This document shows positions 1 through 10,689 of a DNA stretch of 64,000 nt, in pieces; position 1 is the stretch's first letter, and every line of letters begins with the position of its first letter. Where the stretch lies: NCBI RefSeq assembly GCF_020172665.1, contig NZ_CP083985.1, positions 1,086,094 through 1,150,093 on the forward strand, in the 5' to 3' direction. The notes under the pieces are model-generated. The model was not told where the DNA came from, searched no databases, and worked only from the letters and a program-made list of their open reading frames with translations. The translations under genes were made by a program, and so were the position numbers. The stretch comes from [Mycobacterium] zoologicum. Lineage in GTDB: Bacteria > Actinomycetota > Actinomycetes > Mycobacteriales > Mycobacteriaceae.

Positions 1-109
1 CGCGGTCGGTGGGCCCGAAGTCGGCCACCGGCACCAGCAGCCCCGGGCTGATCATCGGCGCGGTGCGCTCCGGGACGGCCGCGGGTGCGGCTGCGGTCGG
101 GGCGCTCAC
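1..109 (-). CDS. pmt: Protein O-mannosyltransferase, N-terminal fragment cut by window edge
   Basis: The minus strand opens with a GTG at 109 and stays open to the window edge. The translation contains SPGLLVPVADFGPTDR, which resembles the N-terminus of mycobacterial Pmt (recalled Rv1002c: SPGPLVPVADFGPLDR). Pmt is a polyprenyl-mannose-dependent, multi-spanning membrane enzyme that mannosylates exported proteins. Only the cytoplasmic N-terminus is present, so no membrane segment or catalytic Asp-Glu can be checked. Divergence from rsmI matches the known mycobacterial order. A TACGAT hexamer lies 7 nt before the GTG, so the mRNA is probably leaderless. Confidence 0.75.
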   Translation of the reverse strand, partial: MSAPTAAAPAAVPERTAPMISPGLLVPVADFGPTDR

Positions 110-116
110 GCAGACG

Positions 117-126
117 ATCGTAGGCT
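117..126. promoter_or_regulatory. Bidirectional -10 element between pmt and rsmI
   Basis: The 10-mer ATCGTAGGCT reads TAGGCT (121-126) rightwards and TACGAT (117-122) leftwards, both TANNNT. Exactly 7 nt separate each hexamer from its start codon (rsmI ATG at 134, pmt GTG at 109). The two -10 boxes share the central TA at 121-122. Both transcripts are therefore inferred to be leaderless and to compete for one site. Confidence 0.6.
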
Positions 127-133
127 GTGCGCC

Positions 134-970
134 ATGTCCGATGGTCGATTGCTGTTGGGAGCGACCCCGCTGGGCCGGCCCGACGACGCCTCGCCGCGGC
201 TGGTCGCCGCGCTGGGCACCGCCGACGTGGTGGCCGCCGAGGACACCCGGCGGGTGCGCACCCTGGCCAAGGCTCTCGGGGTGCAGATCGGCGGGCGGGT
301 GGTCAGCCTGTTCGACGCCAACGAGGCGGCGCGGGTGCCGACGCTGCTGGCCGAGATCGAGGCCGGGGCCACCGTACTGGTGGTCAGCGACGCGGGGATG
401 CCGCTGATCAGCGACCCGGGATACCGCCTGGTGGTCGCCTGCGCCGAGGCCGGACTGCCGGTCAGCTGTCTGCCCGGCCCCTCGGCGGTGACGACGGCGC
501 TGGCGGTGTCCGGGCTGGCCTCGGAGCGGTTCTGCTTCGAGGGTTTTGCACCGCGTCGGCAGGCGGCACGCCGCGCGTGGCTGGCATCGCTGGCCGACGA
601 ACGGCGCACAGCCGTCTTCTTCGAGTCACCCCGGCGGCTGGCCGAGTGCCTGCGTGACGCGGTCGACGAGCTCGGCGGCGACCGGCGCGTCGTGGTCTGC
701 CGGGAGCTGACGAAGACTCACGAGGAGGTGTTGCGCGGCACGCTGGCCGAGCTGGCCGAGTGGGCGGCCGGCGGCGTGCTGGGGGAGATCACCGTGGTGC
801 TGGCCGGGGCGACGCCGCGCGCCGACCTGCCGACGTTGGTGGCCGAGGTCCACCGGCTGGCGGCTGAGGGGGTGCGGGTCAAAGATGCTTGTGCGCAAGT
901 GATTTCCACGGTCCCGGGAACGGTGTCGCGCCGTGAGCTCTACGACGCGGTGCTGCGCTCGCGGGAGTGA
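134..970 (+). CDS. rsmI: 16S rRNA (cytidine1402-2'-O)-methyltransferase
   Basis: RsmI methylates the 2'-OH of C1402 in the 16S rRNA decoding centre using S-adenosylmethionine. The 278-residue product shows the tetrapyrrole-methylase fold: an N-terminal GATPLGRPDDASPR segment (the family's usual TPIGN motif is changed here), then AAEDTR, then VVSDAGMPLISDPGYRLV and CLPGPSAVTTAL, with the C-terminal helical part RELTKTHEEVLRGTL. Length and order fit the family. The ATG lies 7 nt after TAGGCT, suggesting a leaderless mRNA. The last 11 codons recur in diverged form at 2747-2780 (see the repeats). Confidence 0.95.
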   Translation: MSDGRLLLGATPLGRPDDASPRLVAALGTADVVAAEDTRRVRTLAKALGVQIGGRVVSLFDANEAARVPTLLAEIEAGATVLVVSDAGMPLISDPGYRLVVACAEAGLPVSCLPGPSAVTTALAVSGLASERFCFEGFAPRRQAARRAWLASLADERRTAVFFESPRRLAECLRDAVDELGGDRRVVVCRELTKTHEEVLRGTLAELAEWAAGGVLGEITVVLAGATPRADLPTLVAEVHRLAAEGVRVKDACAQVISTVPGTVSRRELYDAVLRSRE

Positions 971-973
971 TCG
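940..973 (+). repeat. 3' end of rsmI, left copy of a 34-bp imperfect direct repeat
   Basis: This segment encodes YDAVLRSRE and the stop of rsmI plus 3 nt. It matches 2747-2780 at 31 of 34 positions. All three differences fall on third codon positions of the rsmI frame. The pair flanks the oxygenase-tetR insert. Confidence 0.8.
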
Positions 974-974
974 T

Positions 975-2054
975 TCACCCGAAGGGGCAGCCCCGACTCT
1001 CCGGGACCGCGAACGTGTCGAGGCCATAGCTGCCGTAGAAGCCGGCGAGCCAGGTGTTCTGGCGCTGCAGTCGCTTCGCCGCCCGCTCGTAGCGGGCCTG
1101 GGCGCGAGCCGAGCCGTCGAGTCGTTCGCGCAGCGTGTCCAGACGCACCCGGTTGTAGTGCATCGGTTCGAGCAGCAGCCGGTCCGGCAGCAGTAGCCAG
1201 GCCAACTGCAGCAGGCGTGAGTAGGCCGCGAATTCCCAGTCGTGGCGGCGCTTGAGGTCGAATCCGATCAGCGCCAGGACATCGGGGTGCATGGTCTTGG
1301 CCGAGCAGACCTGAACAACGTGCCCGATCAGCGGCCGCACCAGCAGCCACGGCGGGGTGAGTACGGGGCGAAGCCACCCCGGCAGCAGCAGGGTCGGCAG
1401 CGGCAGCCGGGTCAGCGTGGCGAACTGGCCGCGCAGAAACCCGTTGGCGGCCAATCCGGTTGCCACCGTTTCGTCGTAGTAGGCGTCGAACTCGGCGTAG
1501 GTCTCGGGCAGCCTGCCGCGCCGGCTGGGCAGCTCCAGATCGCTGAACAGATGGCGCAGGTATTGGTAGCCCGCTTCGATTTCCTTGGGCCGCAAGGTGG
1601 TTCCGCTGCACACCGGATACGACACGATCATCGCGTGCACCGCACTGGCGATGATCCACAGCCACAGGTCAGGGTCCAGGGCGCTGTAGCGGACCCCGTC
1701 GTATTCGCCGACTCCGGTGCCGCGCACGCTGCGGTGCTGGTTGATCAGCCACTGGGCGTGCTTCTTGCGCTGCTCGGCGCCGGCGAGGACCGCCTGTCCG
1801 CTGAACCCGCTGCGCAGGGCACGGTCGGTGAAGTTGTCGCGGAATCGGCCGGTGCGATCCACCGAGGCCGCGATCGGCAGCATGGCCACCTCGTCGAAGA
1901 GGACCCCGCCGAACACTCCGGTCAACACGCTGCCCAGATGCTTGCGGAAATCCGCCATCACCCGGGGCCGCAGCCCGTCGCCGCGCAGCAGGGCGAGGCC
2001 GTCGTCGTCAGTTGGGCTGGTAGGGGGATCGTCATGGGACAACAGTTCCGTCAC
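975..2054 (-). CDS. Oxygenase MpaB / latex-clearing-like family (DUF2236) protein
   Basis: This 359-residue protein has the layout of the DUF2236 family (ER-bound oxygenase MpaB/rubber oxygenase catalytic domain), whose characterised members are b-type haem dioxygenases. Visible family features are the FGGVLFDEVAMLPIAASV segment, INQHRSVRGTGVGEYDGVRYSALDPDLWLWI (split here: HRSVRGTG, then DPDLWLWI), a downstream SYPVC segment and the HDWEFAAYSRLLQLAW helix. The haem ligand is not proven by sequence alone. Start is GTG 2054 with GGAGG about 6 nt upstream. It diverges from a TetR gene, with an inverted repeat in between, so that regulator probably controls it. Substrate is unknown. Confidence 0.75.
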   Translation of the reverse strand: MTELLSHDDPPTSPTDDDGLALLRGDGLRPRVMADFRKHLGSVLTGVFGGVLFDEVAMLPIAASVDRTGRFRDNFTDRALRSGFSGQAVLAGAEQRKKHAQWLINQHRSVRGTGVGEYDGVRYSALDPDLWLWIIASAVHAMIVSYPVCSGTTLRPKEIEAGYQYLRHLFSDLELPSRRGRLPETYAEFDAYYDETVATGLAANGFLRGQFATLTRLPLPTLLLPGWLRPVLTPPWLLVRPLIGHVVQVCSAKTMHPDVLALIGFDLKRRHDWEFAAYSRLLQLAWLLLPDRLLLEPMHYNRVRLDTLRERLDGSARAQARYERAAKRLQRQNTWLAGFYGSYGLDTFAVPESRGCPFG

Positions 2055-2067
2055 CGCAACCTCCAGG

Positions 2068-2094
2068 TGTTAGCAAGTTATCGAAACGCTAACA
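2068..2094. promoter_or_regulatory. Inverted-repeat operator over divergent promoters of oxygenase and tetR
   Basis: TGTTAGC (2068-2074) and GCTAACA (2088-2094) form a perfect 7-bp inverted repeat with a 13-nt spacer in the 84-nt divergent gap. Overlapping it, ACGCTAACAT (2086-2095) gives TAACAT rightwards and TAGCGT leftwards, both possible -10 hexamers that share one TA. The position is ideal for autoregulation by the adjacent TetR protein; binding is inferred. Confidence 0.65.
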
Positions 2095-2138
2095 TCATCA
2101 CGTCGGGTTGGGAAGCATCGCTGTGGAAGGATCGCGTC

Positions 2139-2744
2139 ATGCCAGTCGACGAGACCGGCGAGCGCATATTGGACGCCGCCTTGGCGACGATCCTCGATTT
2201 CGGTGTGCGGCGCGCCTCCATGGAGGAGATCGCCCGACGGGCCGGGGTGTCGCACATGACCGTCTACCGGCGTTGGCCGACCAAGAAGGAACTGCTGGCG
2301 GCCGTGCTGGGCAAGGTGTCCGACGGGATCTTCGCCGCGGTCGACGACGAGGTGGCGGCACTGAACAGCTACGAAGACCGGTTCGTGGCCGGGTTCACCG
2401 GCATCTACTGGCGGGTCTGCACCCATCCGATGCTGAGCCGCACGCTGGAAACCGACCCCGAGGCGGTCCTTCCCGCACTGACCACCGGCGCTGGCCCGGC
2501 GCTGGAACTCGCGACAAGCTACCTCGCCGAACACATCGTCAACACCGCCCGGCACGGCGGCATCACGATCGACGATCCGCACGGGCTGGCCGAGATCTTC
2601 GTGCGCCTGACCCATTCGCTGGTGCTCACCGAGCGCGTCCACGAGCCGCTGCAGAGCCGTGCTGACGCCGAAAGCTATGCGCGCCAACACCTTCTGCCGC
2701 TGGCCCTGGCGGCGGTGCGCCCAGCCCGCGTCGACGCCAGGTAG
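2139..2744 (+). CDS. TetR-family transcriptional regulator
   Basis: The 201-residue protein has an N-terminal helix-turn-helix of TetR type (RILDAALATILDFGV, then RRASMEEIARRAGVSHMTVY and RRWPTKKELL) and a divergent C-terminal ligand/dimer domain. ATG 2139 is chosen because GGAAGG precedes it at 8 nt and because the helix-turn-helix starts directly afterwards; a longer open frame upstream is antisense to the oxygenase. It most likely represses itself and the divergent MpaB-type gene through the palindrome at 2068-2094. Directly after its TAG lies a diverged copy of the rsmI tail, so the gene belongs to an insert. Confidence 0.9.
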   Translation: MPVDETGERILDAALATILDFGVRRASMEEIARRAGVSHMTVYRRWPTKKELLAAVLGKVSDGIFAAVDDEVAALNSYEDRFVAGFTGIYWRVCTHPMLSRTLETDPEAVLPALTTGAGPALELATSYLAEHIVNTARHGGITIDDPHGLAEIFVRLTHSLVLTERVHEPLQSRADAESYARQHLLPLALAAVRPARVDAR

Positions 2745-2746
2745 CG

Positions 2747-2780
2747 CTACGACGCCGTGCTGCGCTCCCGGGACTGATCG
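2747..2780 (+). repeat. Relic of an rsmI 3' end, right copy of 34-bp repeat
   Basis: Read rightwards in frame, this stretch encodes YDAVLRSRD followed by TGA, matching the rsmI C-terminus YDAVLRSRE apart from the final residue. It begins 3 nt after the tetR stop codon and forms, on the other strand, the last codons of pabB. The third-position-only differences suggest a tail from another rsmI allele rather than a fresh duplication. Confidence 0.75.
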
Positions 2781-3988
2781 GCGGCAACGATCGGCGCGGC
2801 CTTGTGCAGGCACTCCTGCCATTCGGCGTCGACGTCGGAGTCCGCGGTGATCCCGCCGCCCACCCCGAGTACAGCGCCGCCGGAAACGTCGAACTCCACG
2901 GTGCGGATCGCGACGTTGAGTTCGGTACCGGCCAGCGGTGACGCCAAACCGACCGTGCCGCAGTAGATCCCGCGGTGATGCGGCTCCCACTGCGAAAGCA
3001 GCTGGCGGGCACGGTGTTTGGGTGTTCCTGTCACCGAAGCCGGTGGAAACGCCGCATCCAGCAACGCCGCCGCGTCAACGTCAACCGGCACCCGTGCCGA
3101 CACCGTCGACACCAGATGCCACACGCCGGGCGCCGGGCGCACCGCCAGCAGTTCGGGGACCGTGACGGTGCCGGTGATCGCCACGCGGCCCAGGTCGTTG
3201 CGCACCAGGTCCACGATCATGATGTTCTCCGCGACGTCTTTGACCGAGGCACGCAGCGCCGACGGACGGGCATCGGACGGCAGGGTGCCCTTGATCGGGC
3301 TCGACGTCACCACCTCACCCCGGCGGCGCAGGAACAGCTCCGGGGAGAGCGAGGCCACCGCACCCCAGTCGCCGGCGACGTAGGCGGCCCGGGCCGGGCT
3401 GGTGCGCGCCACCGCGTCGGCGAAGAAATCCAGTGGGTCACCGGTGACGGTGCCGGTGAACCGGGTGCACACGCACGCCTGATAGACCTCACCGGCCCGG
3501 ATCGCCTCCAGGCAGGCCAGCACCCCGGCGCGGTGCGCCTGCCGGTCCGGGGTCTCCCAGTAGATGCGACAGCCGTGCACCGGTCCCGGCGTCGTCAGCG
3601 CCTCGGCCAGCCAGCCCGGCATGGGCGCGCCGGACAGGCTCTCGAACCACCACTGGCCCCCGTCATCCTGGCGCAGCACGCAGTCGGTCCAGCCGCCGGC
3701 GGCCTCGGGAACCCGGGCATCGCGGCCGTCGGCGCCGGCGTCGGGGTAGGACAGGTAGCCGATCCAGCCGCCGCCCACCGCATCCGACCGCGAACCGGGC
3801 GTTACGTCGAACACGGCAGCCGGGTCGGCGGGCTCGACGGCCACGCTGGGGGCGATCACCGCCCGGGACCCGAACCACTCGCCGGTCAGCGCGGCCGGTG
3901 GTGGCAACCCGCGCCGGGCGGTGGCGTCACCGATCGCGCGCAGCACACCCGGGGCCGTCCCCAGGTCACCGAGCCGCTCGATCCGCAT
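2747..3988 (-). CDS. pabB: Aminodeoxychorismate synthase component I
   Basis: PabB converts chorismate and glutamine-derived ammonia to 4-amino-4-deoxychorismate in folate synthesis. The 413-residue protein carries the chorismate-binding enzyme core: SSPIKGTLPS (the PIKGT Lys region), DVAENIMIVDLVRNDLGRV, a VTGTPKHRARQL segment and GGGITADSDVDAEWQECLHKA near the end. The N-terminal third is weakly conserved, as usual. ATG 3988 is the first start in frame. The extreme C-terminus (about SRERSTAS) is read from the antisense of the rsmI-tail relic, so the native C-terminus has probably been replaced. Confidence 0.93.
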   Translation of the reverse strand: MRIERLGDLGTAPGVLRAIGDATARRGLPPPAALTGEWFGSRAVIAPSVAVEPADPAAVFDVTPGSRSDAVGGGWIGYLSYPDAGADGRDARVPEAAGGWTDCVLRQDDGGQWWFESLSGAPMPGWLAEALTTPGPVHGCRIYWETPDRQAHRAGVLACLEAIRAGEVYQACVCTRFTGTVTGDPLDFFADAVARTSPARAAYVAGDWGAVASLSPELFLRRRGEVVTSSPIKGTLPSDARPSALRASVKDVAENIMIVDLVRNDLGRVAITGTVTVPELLAVRPAPGVWHLVSTVSARVPVDVDAAALLDAAFPPASVTGTPKHRARQLLSQWEPHHRGIYCGTVGLASPLAGTELNVAIRTVEFDVSGGAVLGVGGGITADSDVDAEWQECLHKAAPIVAADQSRERSTAS

Positions 3989-4009
3989 CGCTCTAGCTTG
4001 TCAGACATC

Positions 4010-4900
4010 TCAGCTGCGGGTGATCTCCCGGGCGGCCGTCAGCGCTGCCAGCTTGTCCGGGTTGCGCATCGCGTAGAAATTGGTGATCAGGCCATCGGTG
4101 ATCTCCACGGTGAACACGCCTTCGAGTCGGTCCGCTTCGTAGAGCAGCACCGCCGGGGCGGCGTTGCAGGTCGCCAGCTCCACCCGGGTGTTGGGGGTCT
4201 GCAGCCGCAGTAGCCCGATGACCGATCGGGCCACCCTGTCGGCGCCGACGATCGGGCGGCGTGCCGCGCTGGCCTTGCCGTCGCTGTCGGCGGTCCACGC
4301 CACGTCGGGGGAGAGCATCGATAGCACGGTCGCGATGTCGCCGCCGGCCGCTGCGGTCATGAACTCGGCCGTGATGCGGGCACTCTCCGCCGGATCCACC
4401 GGAGCGAACCGGGGTCGCCGGGCCTGCACGTGCTCGCGCGCCCGGTGCGCGACCTGGCGCGCCGCGGCCGGCGACTTACCCACCGCGTCGGCGATCTCGG
4501 CGTAGTCGAACCCGAACACCTCGCGCAGCACGAACACCGCGCGCTCGTCGGGGCCGAGTGTCTCCAGCACCACCAGCATCGCCATCGACACCGATTCGGC
4601 CAGCACGACGTCATCCGACGGGTCCTGCTCGTCCAGCAGCAGCGGCTCGGGCAGCCACGGGCCGACGTATTCCTCGCGGCGCCGGGCACCCGCCCGCAGC
4701 GCGTTGAGCGCCTGGCGGGTGACCAGCTGGGCCAGATAAGACTTGACGTCCCGCACCTCCGCGACATCGACTGCGGCCCAACGCAGGTAACTTTCCTGCA
4801 GCACATCGTCGGATTCGGTTGCCGAGCCGAGGATTTCGTAGGCGATGGTGAACAGCAGCGGCCGCAGCCGGGTGAATCGTTCGGCTTGTTCGTCGGTCAC
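4010..4900 (-). CDS. sigJ: ECF sigma factor with C-terminal SnoaL-like domain (SigJ/ECF41 type)
   Basis: The 296-residue protein has sigma region 2 (RLRPLLFTIAYEILGSATESD and DVLQESYLRW), region 4 (LGPDERAVFVLREVFGFDYAEIA and AAARQVAHRAREHV) and a SnoaL-like C-terminal extension (ITAEFMTAAAGGDIATVLSML). This extension defines ECF41/SigJ-type factors, in which it tunes sigma activity in place of an anti-sigma factor. The start is GTG 4900, overlapping the TGA of the upstream flavoprotein (GTGA), so the two are translationally coupled. The flavoprotein is the typical ECF41 partner. The operon is led by a matching ECF41 promoter at 6098-6124. The gene name reflects resemblance, not proven orthology. 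Confidence 0.85.
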   Translation of the reverse strand: MTDEQAERFTRLRPLLFTIAYEILGSATESDDVLQESYLRWAAVDVAEVRDVKSYLAQLVTRQALNALRAGARRREEYVGPWLPEPLLLDEQDPSDDVVLAESVSMAMLVVLETLGPDERAVFVLREVFGFDYAEIADAVGKSPAAARQVAHRAREHVQARRPRFAPVDPAESARITAEFMTAAAGGDIATVLSMLSPDVAWTADSDGKASAARRPIVGADRVARSVIGLLRLQTPNTRVELATCNAAPAVLLYEADRLEGVFTVEITDGLITNFYAMRNPDKLAALTAAREITRS

Positions 4901-6060
4901 ACCGCCGCCTCCTGCTCGGTCGAGGCTGCCCGGGTACCGCCCTTCATCCAACGGTACGAGCCGGGCTTGGCCGCCTCGCCGCGGATCCACTTCACGGTGT
5001 ATTTGCAGATCGACTCCTTGACCACCGCACCGAGCCGGCCGCCGACGAACGCTCGGGTGGGCGTGTCGTCGCGGCGGGACAACTGAACGGTTCCGGCCTG
5101 TCGGCCCACGCTGATGCATTGGGCGGCGAACGCCTGGTCCACGGCGACCGGCGAGGTGCCGGCGATACGTGCCAGCACCGTGTCGGCGGCCTGCGCGCCC
5201 AGCGGCAGGGCGGCCTGGCAGCTCATCCGCAACGGCTGCCCGGACGGTGCCGCGGAGTCCCCGGCGGCGACGATCCACGGGTTGTCGACGCTGGTCAGGG
5301 TCTCGTCGGTGAGCATCCGGCCCAGTTCGTCGGTGGCCAAACCGCTTCGGGCGGCCAGGTCCGGGACGCCGAAGCCGGCGGTCCAGACGGTCACGGCGCT
5401 GGGTAGCACGGTGCCGTCGAACAACACCACCTCGTCGGCGCGCACCGCGGCGGCGCCGACGTTCTCGCGCACCGTCACGCCCAGTTTGCGCAGCGCCTTG
5501 GCCACCGAACGGCGGCCCGCCGCGTGCAGCGACGGCCCGAGGATGCCGCCGCAGACCAGGGTGACCGCCCGGCCGTGTCCGGCCAGCTCGGAGGCCGCCT
5601 CGATTCCGGTCAGGCCACCGCCGACCACGGTCACCGGGGCATCCGGCCGCAATTCGCCGAGCCGCGTCAGAAGCCGCTGCGCCTGCTCCAATTCGCTGAT
5701 GGAATAGGAGAATTCGGCGGCACCGGGAATCGCCGGCGTGATCGCCCCGGTGCTGCCCACGGCGTAGATCAGGTAGTCGTAGTCCAGCGTGGTGCCCGAG
5801 GCCAGCTGGACGCGCCGGTCGGCGGCATCGATCCGGTCGGCGGAGTCGACGACCAGTCGGACGCCGTCGCCGAGCAGGTCGTCGTAGGCGATGTCGGCCC
5901 GGTAGCTGCCGGTCACATGCTGGTGCAGCCGGATCCGCTCGACGAACGCCGGACGAGGGTTGAGCAGCGTGACGTCGACGCCCGGGTGCCGGCGCAGCCG
6001 GTTGGCGGCCATGGTGCCGGCGTAGCCTCCGCCGACGATGAGGACGTGGGTGCGGGTCAT
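4897..6060 (-). CDS. FAD-dependent NAD(P)H oxidoreductase, ECF41 partner
   Basis: A 387-residue pyridine-nucleotide-disulfide oxidoreductase-like protein. The FAD-binding Rossmann motif is at the N-terminus (THVLIVGGGYAGTMAANRL), the second nucleotide-binding motif is mid-protein (VTVVGGGLTGIEAASELA), and the C-terminal FAD motif is IVAAGDSAAP. There is no CxxxxC redox pair, so it resembles type II NADH dehydrogenase-like flavoproteins. ECF41 sigma genes are commonly paired with an oxidoreductase, carboxymuconolactone decarboxylase or epimerase, and this is the oxidoreductase version. ATG 6060 follows an AGGAGC ribosome site. The physiological electron acceptor cannot be told. Confidence 0.85.
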   Translation of the reverse strand: MTRTHVLIVGGGYAGTMAANRLRRHPGVDVTLLNPRPAFVERIRLHQHVTGSYRADIAYDDLLGDGVRLVVDSADRIDAADRRVQLASGTTLDYDYLIYAVGSTGAITPAIPGAAEFSYSISELEQAQRLLTRLGELRPDAPVTVVGGGLTGIEAASELAGHGRAVTLVCGGILGPSLHAAGRRSVAKALRKLGVTVRENVGAAAVRADEVVLFDGTVLPSAVTVWTAGFGVPDLAARSGLATDELGRMLTDETLTSVDNPWIVAAGDSAAPSGQPLRMSCQAALPLGAQAADTVLARIAGTSPVAVDQAFAAQCISVGRQAGTVQLSRRDDTPTRAFVGGRLGAVVKESICKYTVKWIRGEAAKPGSYRWMKGGTRAASTEQEAAV

Positions 6061-6097
6061 GAGTTGCTCCTGTCTCCGAAGGTGGTTATGCCCTCAA

Positions 6098-6124
6098 GAC
6101 ACCGCAGCCCCTGCAGATGTGACA
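6098..6124 (-). promoter_or_regulatory. ECF41-type autoregulatory promoter
   Basis: On the minus strand TGTCACA (6124-6118) is followed after exactly 16 nt by TGTC (6101-6098). The known ECF41 promoter is TGTCACA-N16-CGTC, so only one base differs. It lies about 40 nt upstream of the flavoprotein ATG, between metG and the operon, which fits autoregulation by the downstream sigma factor. Confidence 0.75.
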
Positions 6125-6138
6125 GCTTGTGACCGGAG

Positions 6139-7677
6139 TCACTGGTAGCGCGGGAAAACCCCGGACGGCGCCGGCAGCGTCAGCCCCGGCGTCAGGCGCT
6201 GCGACACCGCGGTGAACATCCGCTGGTCGCTCGGCTGGCCCAGCAGGTCCAGCAGCTTGCCCGCCGATTCGGGCATCACCGGCTGAACCAGCAGCGCTGC
6301 GATCCGCACCGCCTCAAGGGTGGTGTAGAGCACCGTGCCGAAGCGGGCCTGATCGGCTGCCGACTCGCTCTTGGCCAGCTTCCATGGTTCGTTGGCCGAG
6401 AAGTACCGGTTGGCCGCGCCCAGCATCTGCCAGATCGCCTCCAGGCCCAGGTGCATGGACTGCGTGCCGAACGCTGCCCGCATCTTCTCCAGCAGCGCGT
6501 CGGCCAGTGCCAGCAGTTCCTCGCCATCAGCGGCCTGGGCGGTCGGCTCGGGCACCACGCCGTCGAGGTTCTTGGCCACCATCGACAGCGACCGCTGCGC
6601 CAGGTTTCCCAGTTCGTTGGCCAGGTCGGCGTTGATGCGGCCCACCATCGCGTCGTCGGAGATGCTGCCGTCCTGACCGAACGAGATCTCGCGCAGCAGG
6701 AAATAGCGCACCTGATCCACGCCGTACTTGTCGACGAACTCCACCGGGTCGATGACGTTGCCCACCGACTTGCTCATCTTCTCGCCACTGTTGAGCAGGA
6801 AGCCGTGCGCAAAAACCCTGCGCGGCAACTCGATTCCCGCCGACATCAGAAACGCCGGCCAGTACACGGTGTGGAACCGGATGATGTCCTTGCCGATCAT
6901 GTGCAGATCGGCGGGCCAGTAGCGGCGGAACTGTTCGGAGTCGGTGTCGGGATAGCCGACCCCGGTCAGATAGTTCGTCAGCGCGTCCACCCAGACGTAC
7001 ATGACGTGGTCGGGGTTTCCCGGCACCGGCACACCCCAGTCGAACGAGGTGCGGGAGATCGACAGGTCCCGCAGCCCGCCGGAGACGAAGCTGACCACTT
7101 CGTTGCGGCGCACGTCGGGGGCGATGAAGTCCGGGTTCGCTTCGTAGTGCGCCAGCAGCCGCTCGGCATAGGCCGACAGCCGGAAGAAGAAGGTCTGCTC
7201 CTCGGTCCAGGTGACCGGCGCCCCGGTCTCGGCCGCCACCCGCGTTCCGTCGTCGTTCAGCCGGGTCTCACCCTCGGTGAAGAACCGCTCGTCGCGCACC
7301 GAGTACCAGCCCGAGTAGGCGTCGAGGTAGATGTCCCCGGCGTCGACCATGCGCTGCCAGATCGCCTTGGATGCCTCCAGGTGATCGGCGTCGGTGGTGC
7401 GGATGAACCGGTCGAAGGAGATGTTGAGCTTGCGCTGCAGCGCCTCGAACACATCGGAGTTGCGCCGCGCCAGCTCCGCGGTCGGAATGCCCTGGGCGGC
7501 CGCGGTTTCGGCCATCTTCAGCCCGTGCTCGTCGGTACCGGTCAGATACCGCACGTCGTATCCGTCGAGCCGGTGGAACCGGGCGATGGCGTCGGTGGCG
7601 ATGTACTCGTAGGCGTGACCGATGTGCGGGTCACCGTTGGGATAGGTGATCGCGGTGGTGACGTAGAAAGGGTTCAT
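6139..7677 (-). CDS. metG: Methionyl-tRNA synthetase
   Basis: This class I aminoacyl-tRNA synthetase charges tRNA-Met and initiator tRNA. The 512-residue product shows the HIGH signature ([16 protein letters not shown], near residue 18), the connective domain, [19 protein letters not shown] with the KMSKS loop near residue 300, and the helical anticodon-binding domain. It is the short form without a C-terminal EMAP/tRNA-binding domain. ATG 7677 is preferred; the GTG one codon upstream is possible. TAGGGT lies 8 nt upstream on the minus strand, so translation is probably leaderless from a promoter shared with tatD. Confidence 0.95.
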   Translation of the reverse strand: MNPFYVTTAITYPNGDPHIGHAYEYIATDAIARFHRLDGYDVRYLTGTDEHGLKMAETAAAQGIPTAELARRNSDVFEALQRKLNISFDRFIRTTDADHLEASKAIWQRMVDAGDIYLDAYSGWYSVRDERFFTEGETRLNDDGTRVAAETGAPVTWTEEQTFFFRLSAYAERLLAHYEANPDFIAPDVRRNEVVSFVSGGLRDLSISRTSFDWGVPVPGNPDHVMYVWVDALTNYLTGVGYPDTDSEQFRRYWPADLHMIGKDIIRFHTVYWPAFLMSAGIELPRRVFAHGFLLNSGEKMSKSVGNVIDPVEFVDKYGVDQVRYFLLREISFGQDGSISDDAMVGRINADLANELGNLAQRSLSMVAKNLDGVVPEPTAQAADGEELLALADALLEKMRAAFGTQSMHLGLEAIWQMLGAANRYFSANEPWKLAKSESAADQARFGTVLYTTLEAVRIAALLVQPVMPESAGKLLDLLGQPSDQRMFTAVSQRLTPGLTLPAPSGVFPRYQ

Positions 7678-7685
7678 CACCGCTC

Positions 7686-7695
7686 ACCCTATTGT
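7686..7695. promoter_or_regulatory. Bidirectional -10 element between metG and tatD
   Basis: ACCCTATTGT reads TATTGT (7690-7695) rightwards, 6 nt before the tatD GTG, and TAGGGT (7686-7691) leftwards, 8 nt before the metG ATG. The opposed -10 hexamers share TA at 7690-7691. The whole divergent gap is 24 nt, leaving no room for separate promoters. Confidence 0.6.
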
Positions 7696-7701
7696 GTGCG
7701 G

Positions 7702-10689
<2,988 letters not shown>

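Noticed and set aside
1242..2138. Upstream extension of the tetR frame by 300 residues
   Set aside because: Antisense to the oxygenase gene; the helix-turn-helix and ribosome site define ATG 2139.
6451..7700. Plus-strand extension of the tatD frame by over 400 codons upstream
   Set aside because: It is antisense to metG; TatD family sequence begins only after 7702, where a leaderless start is visible.
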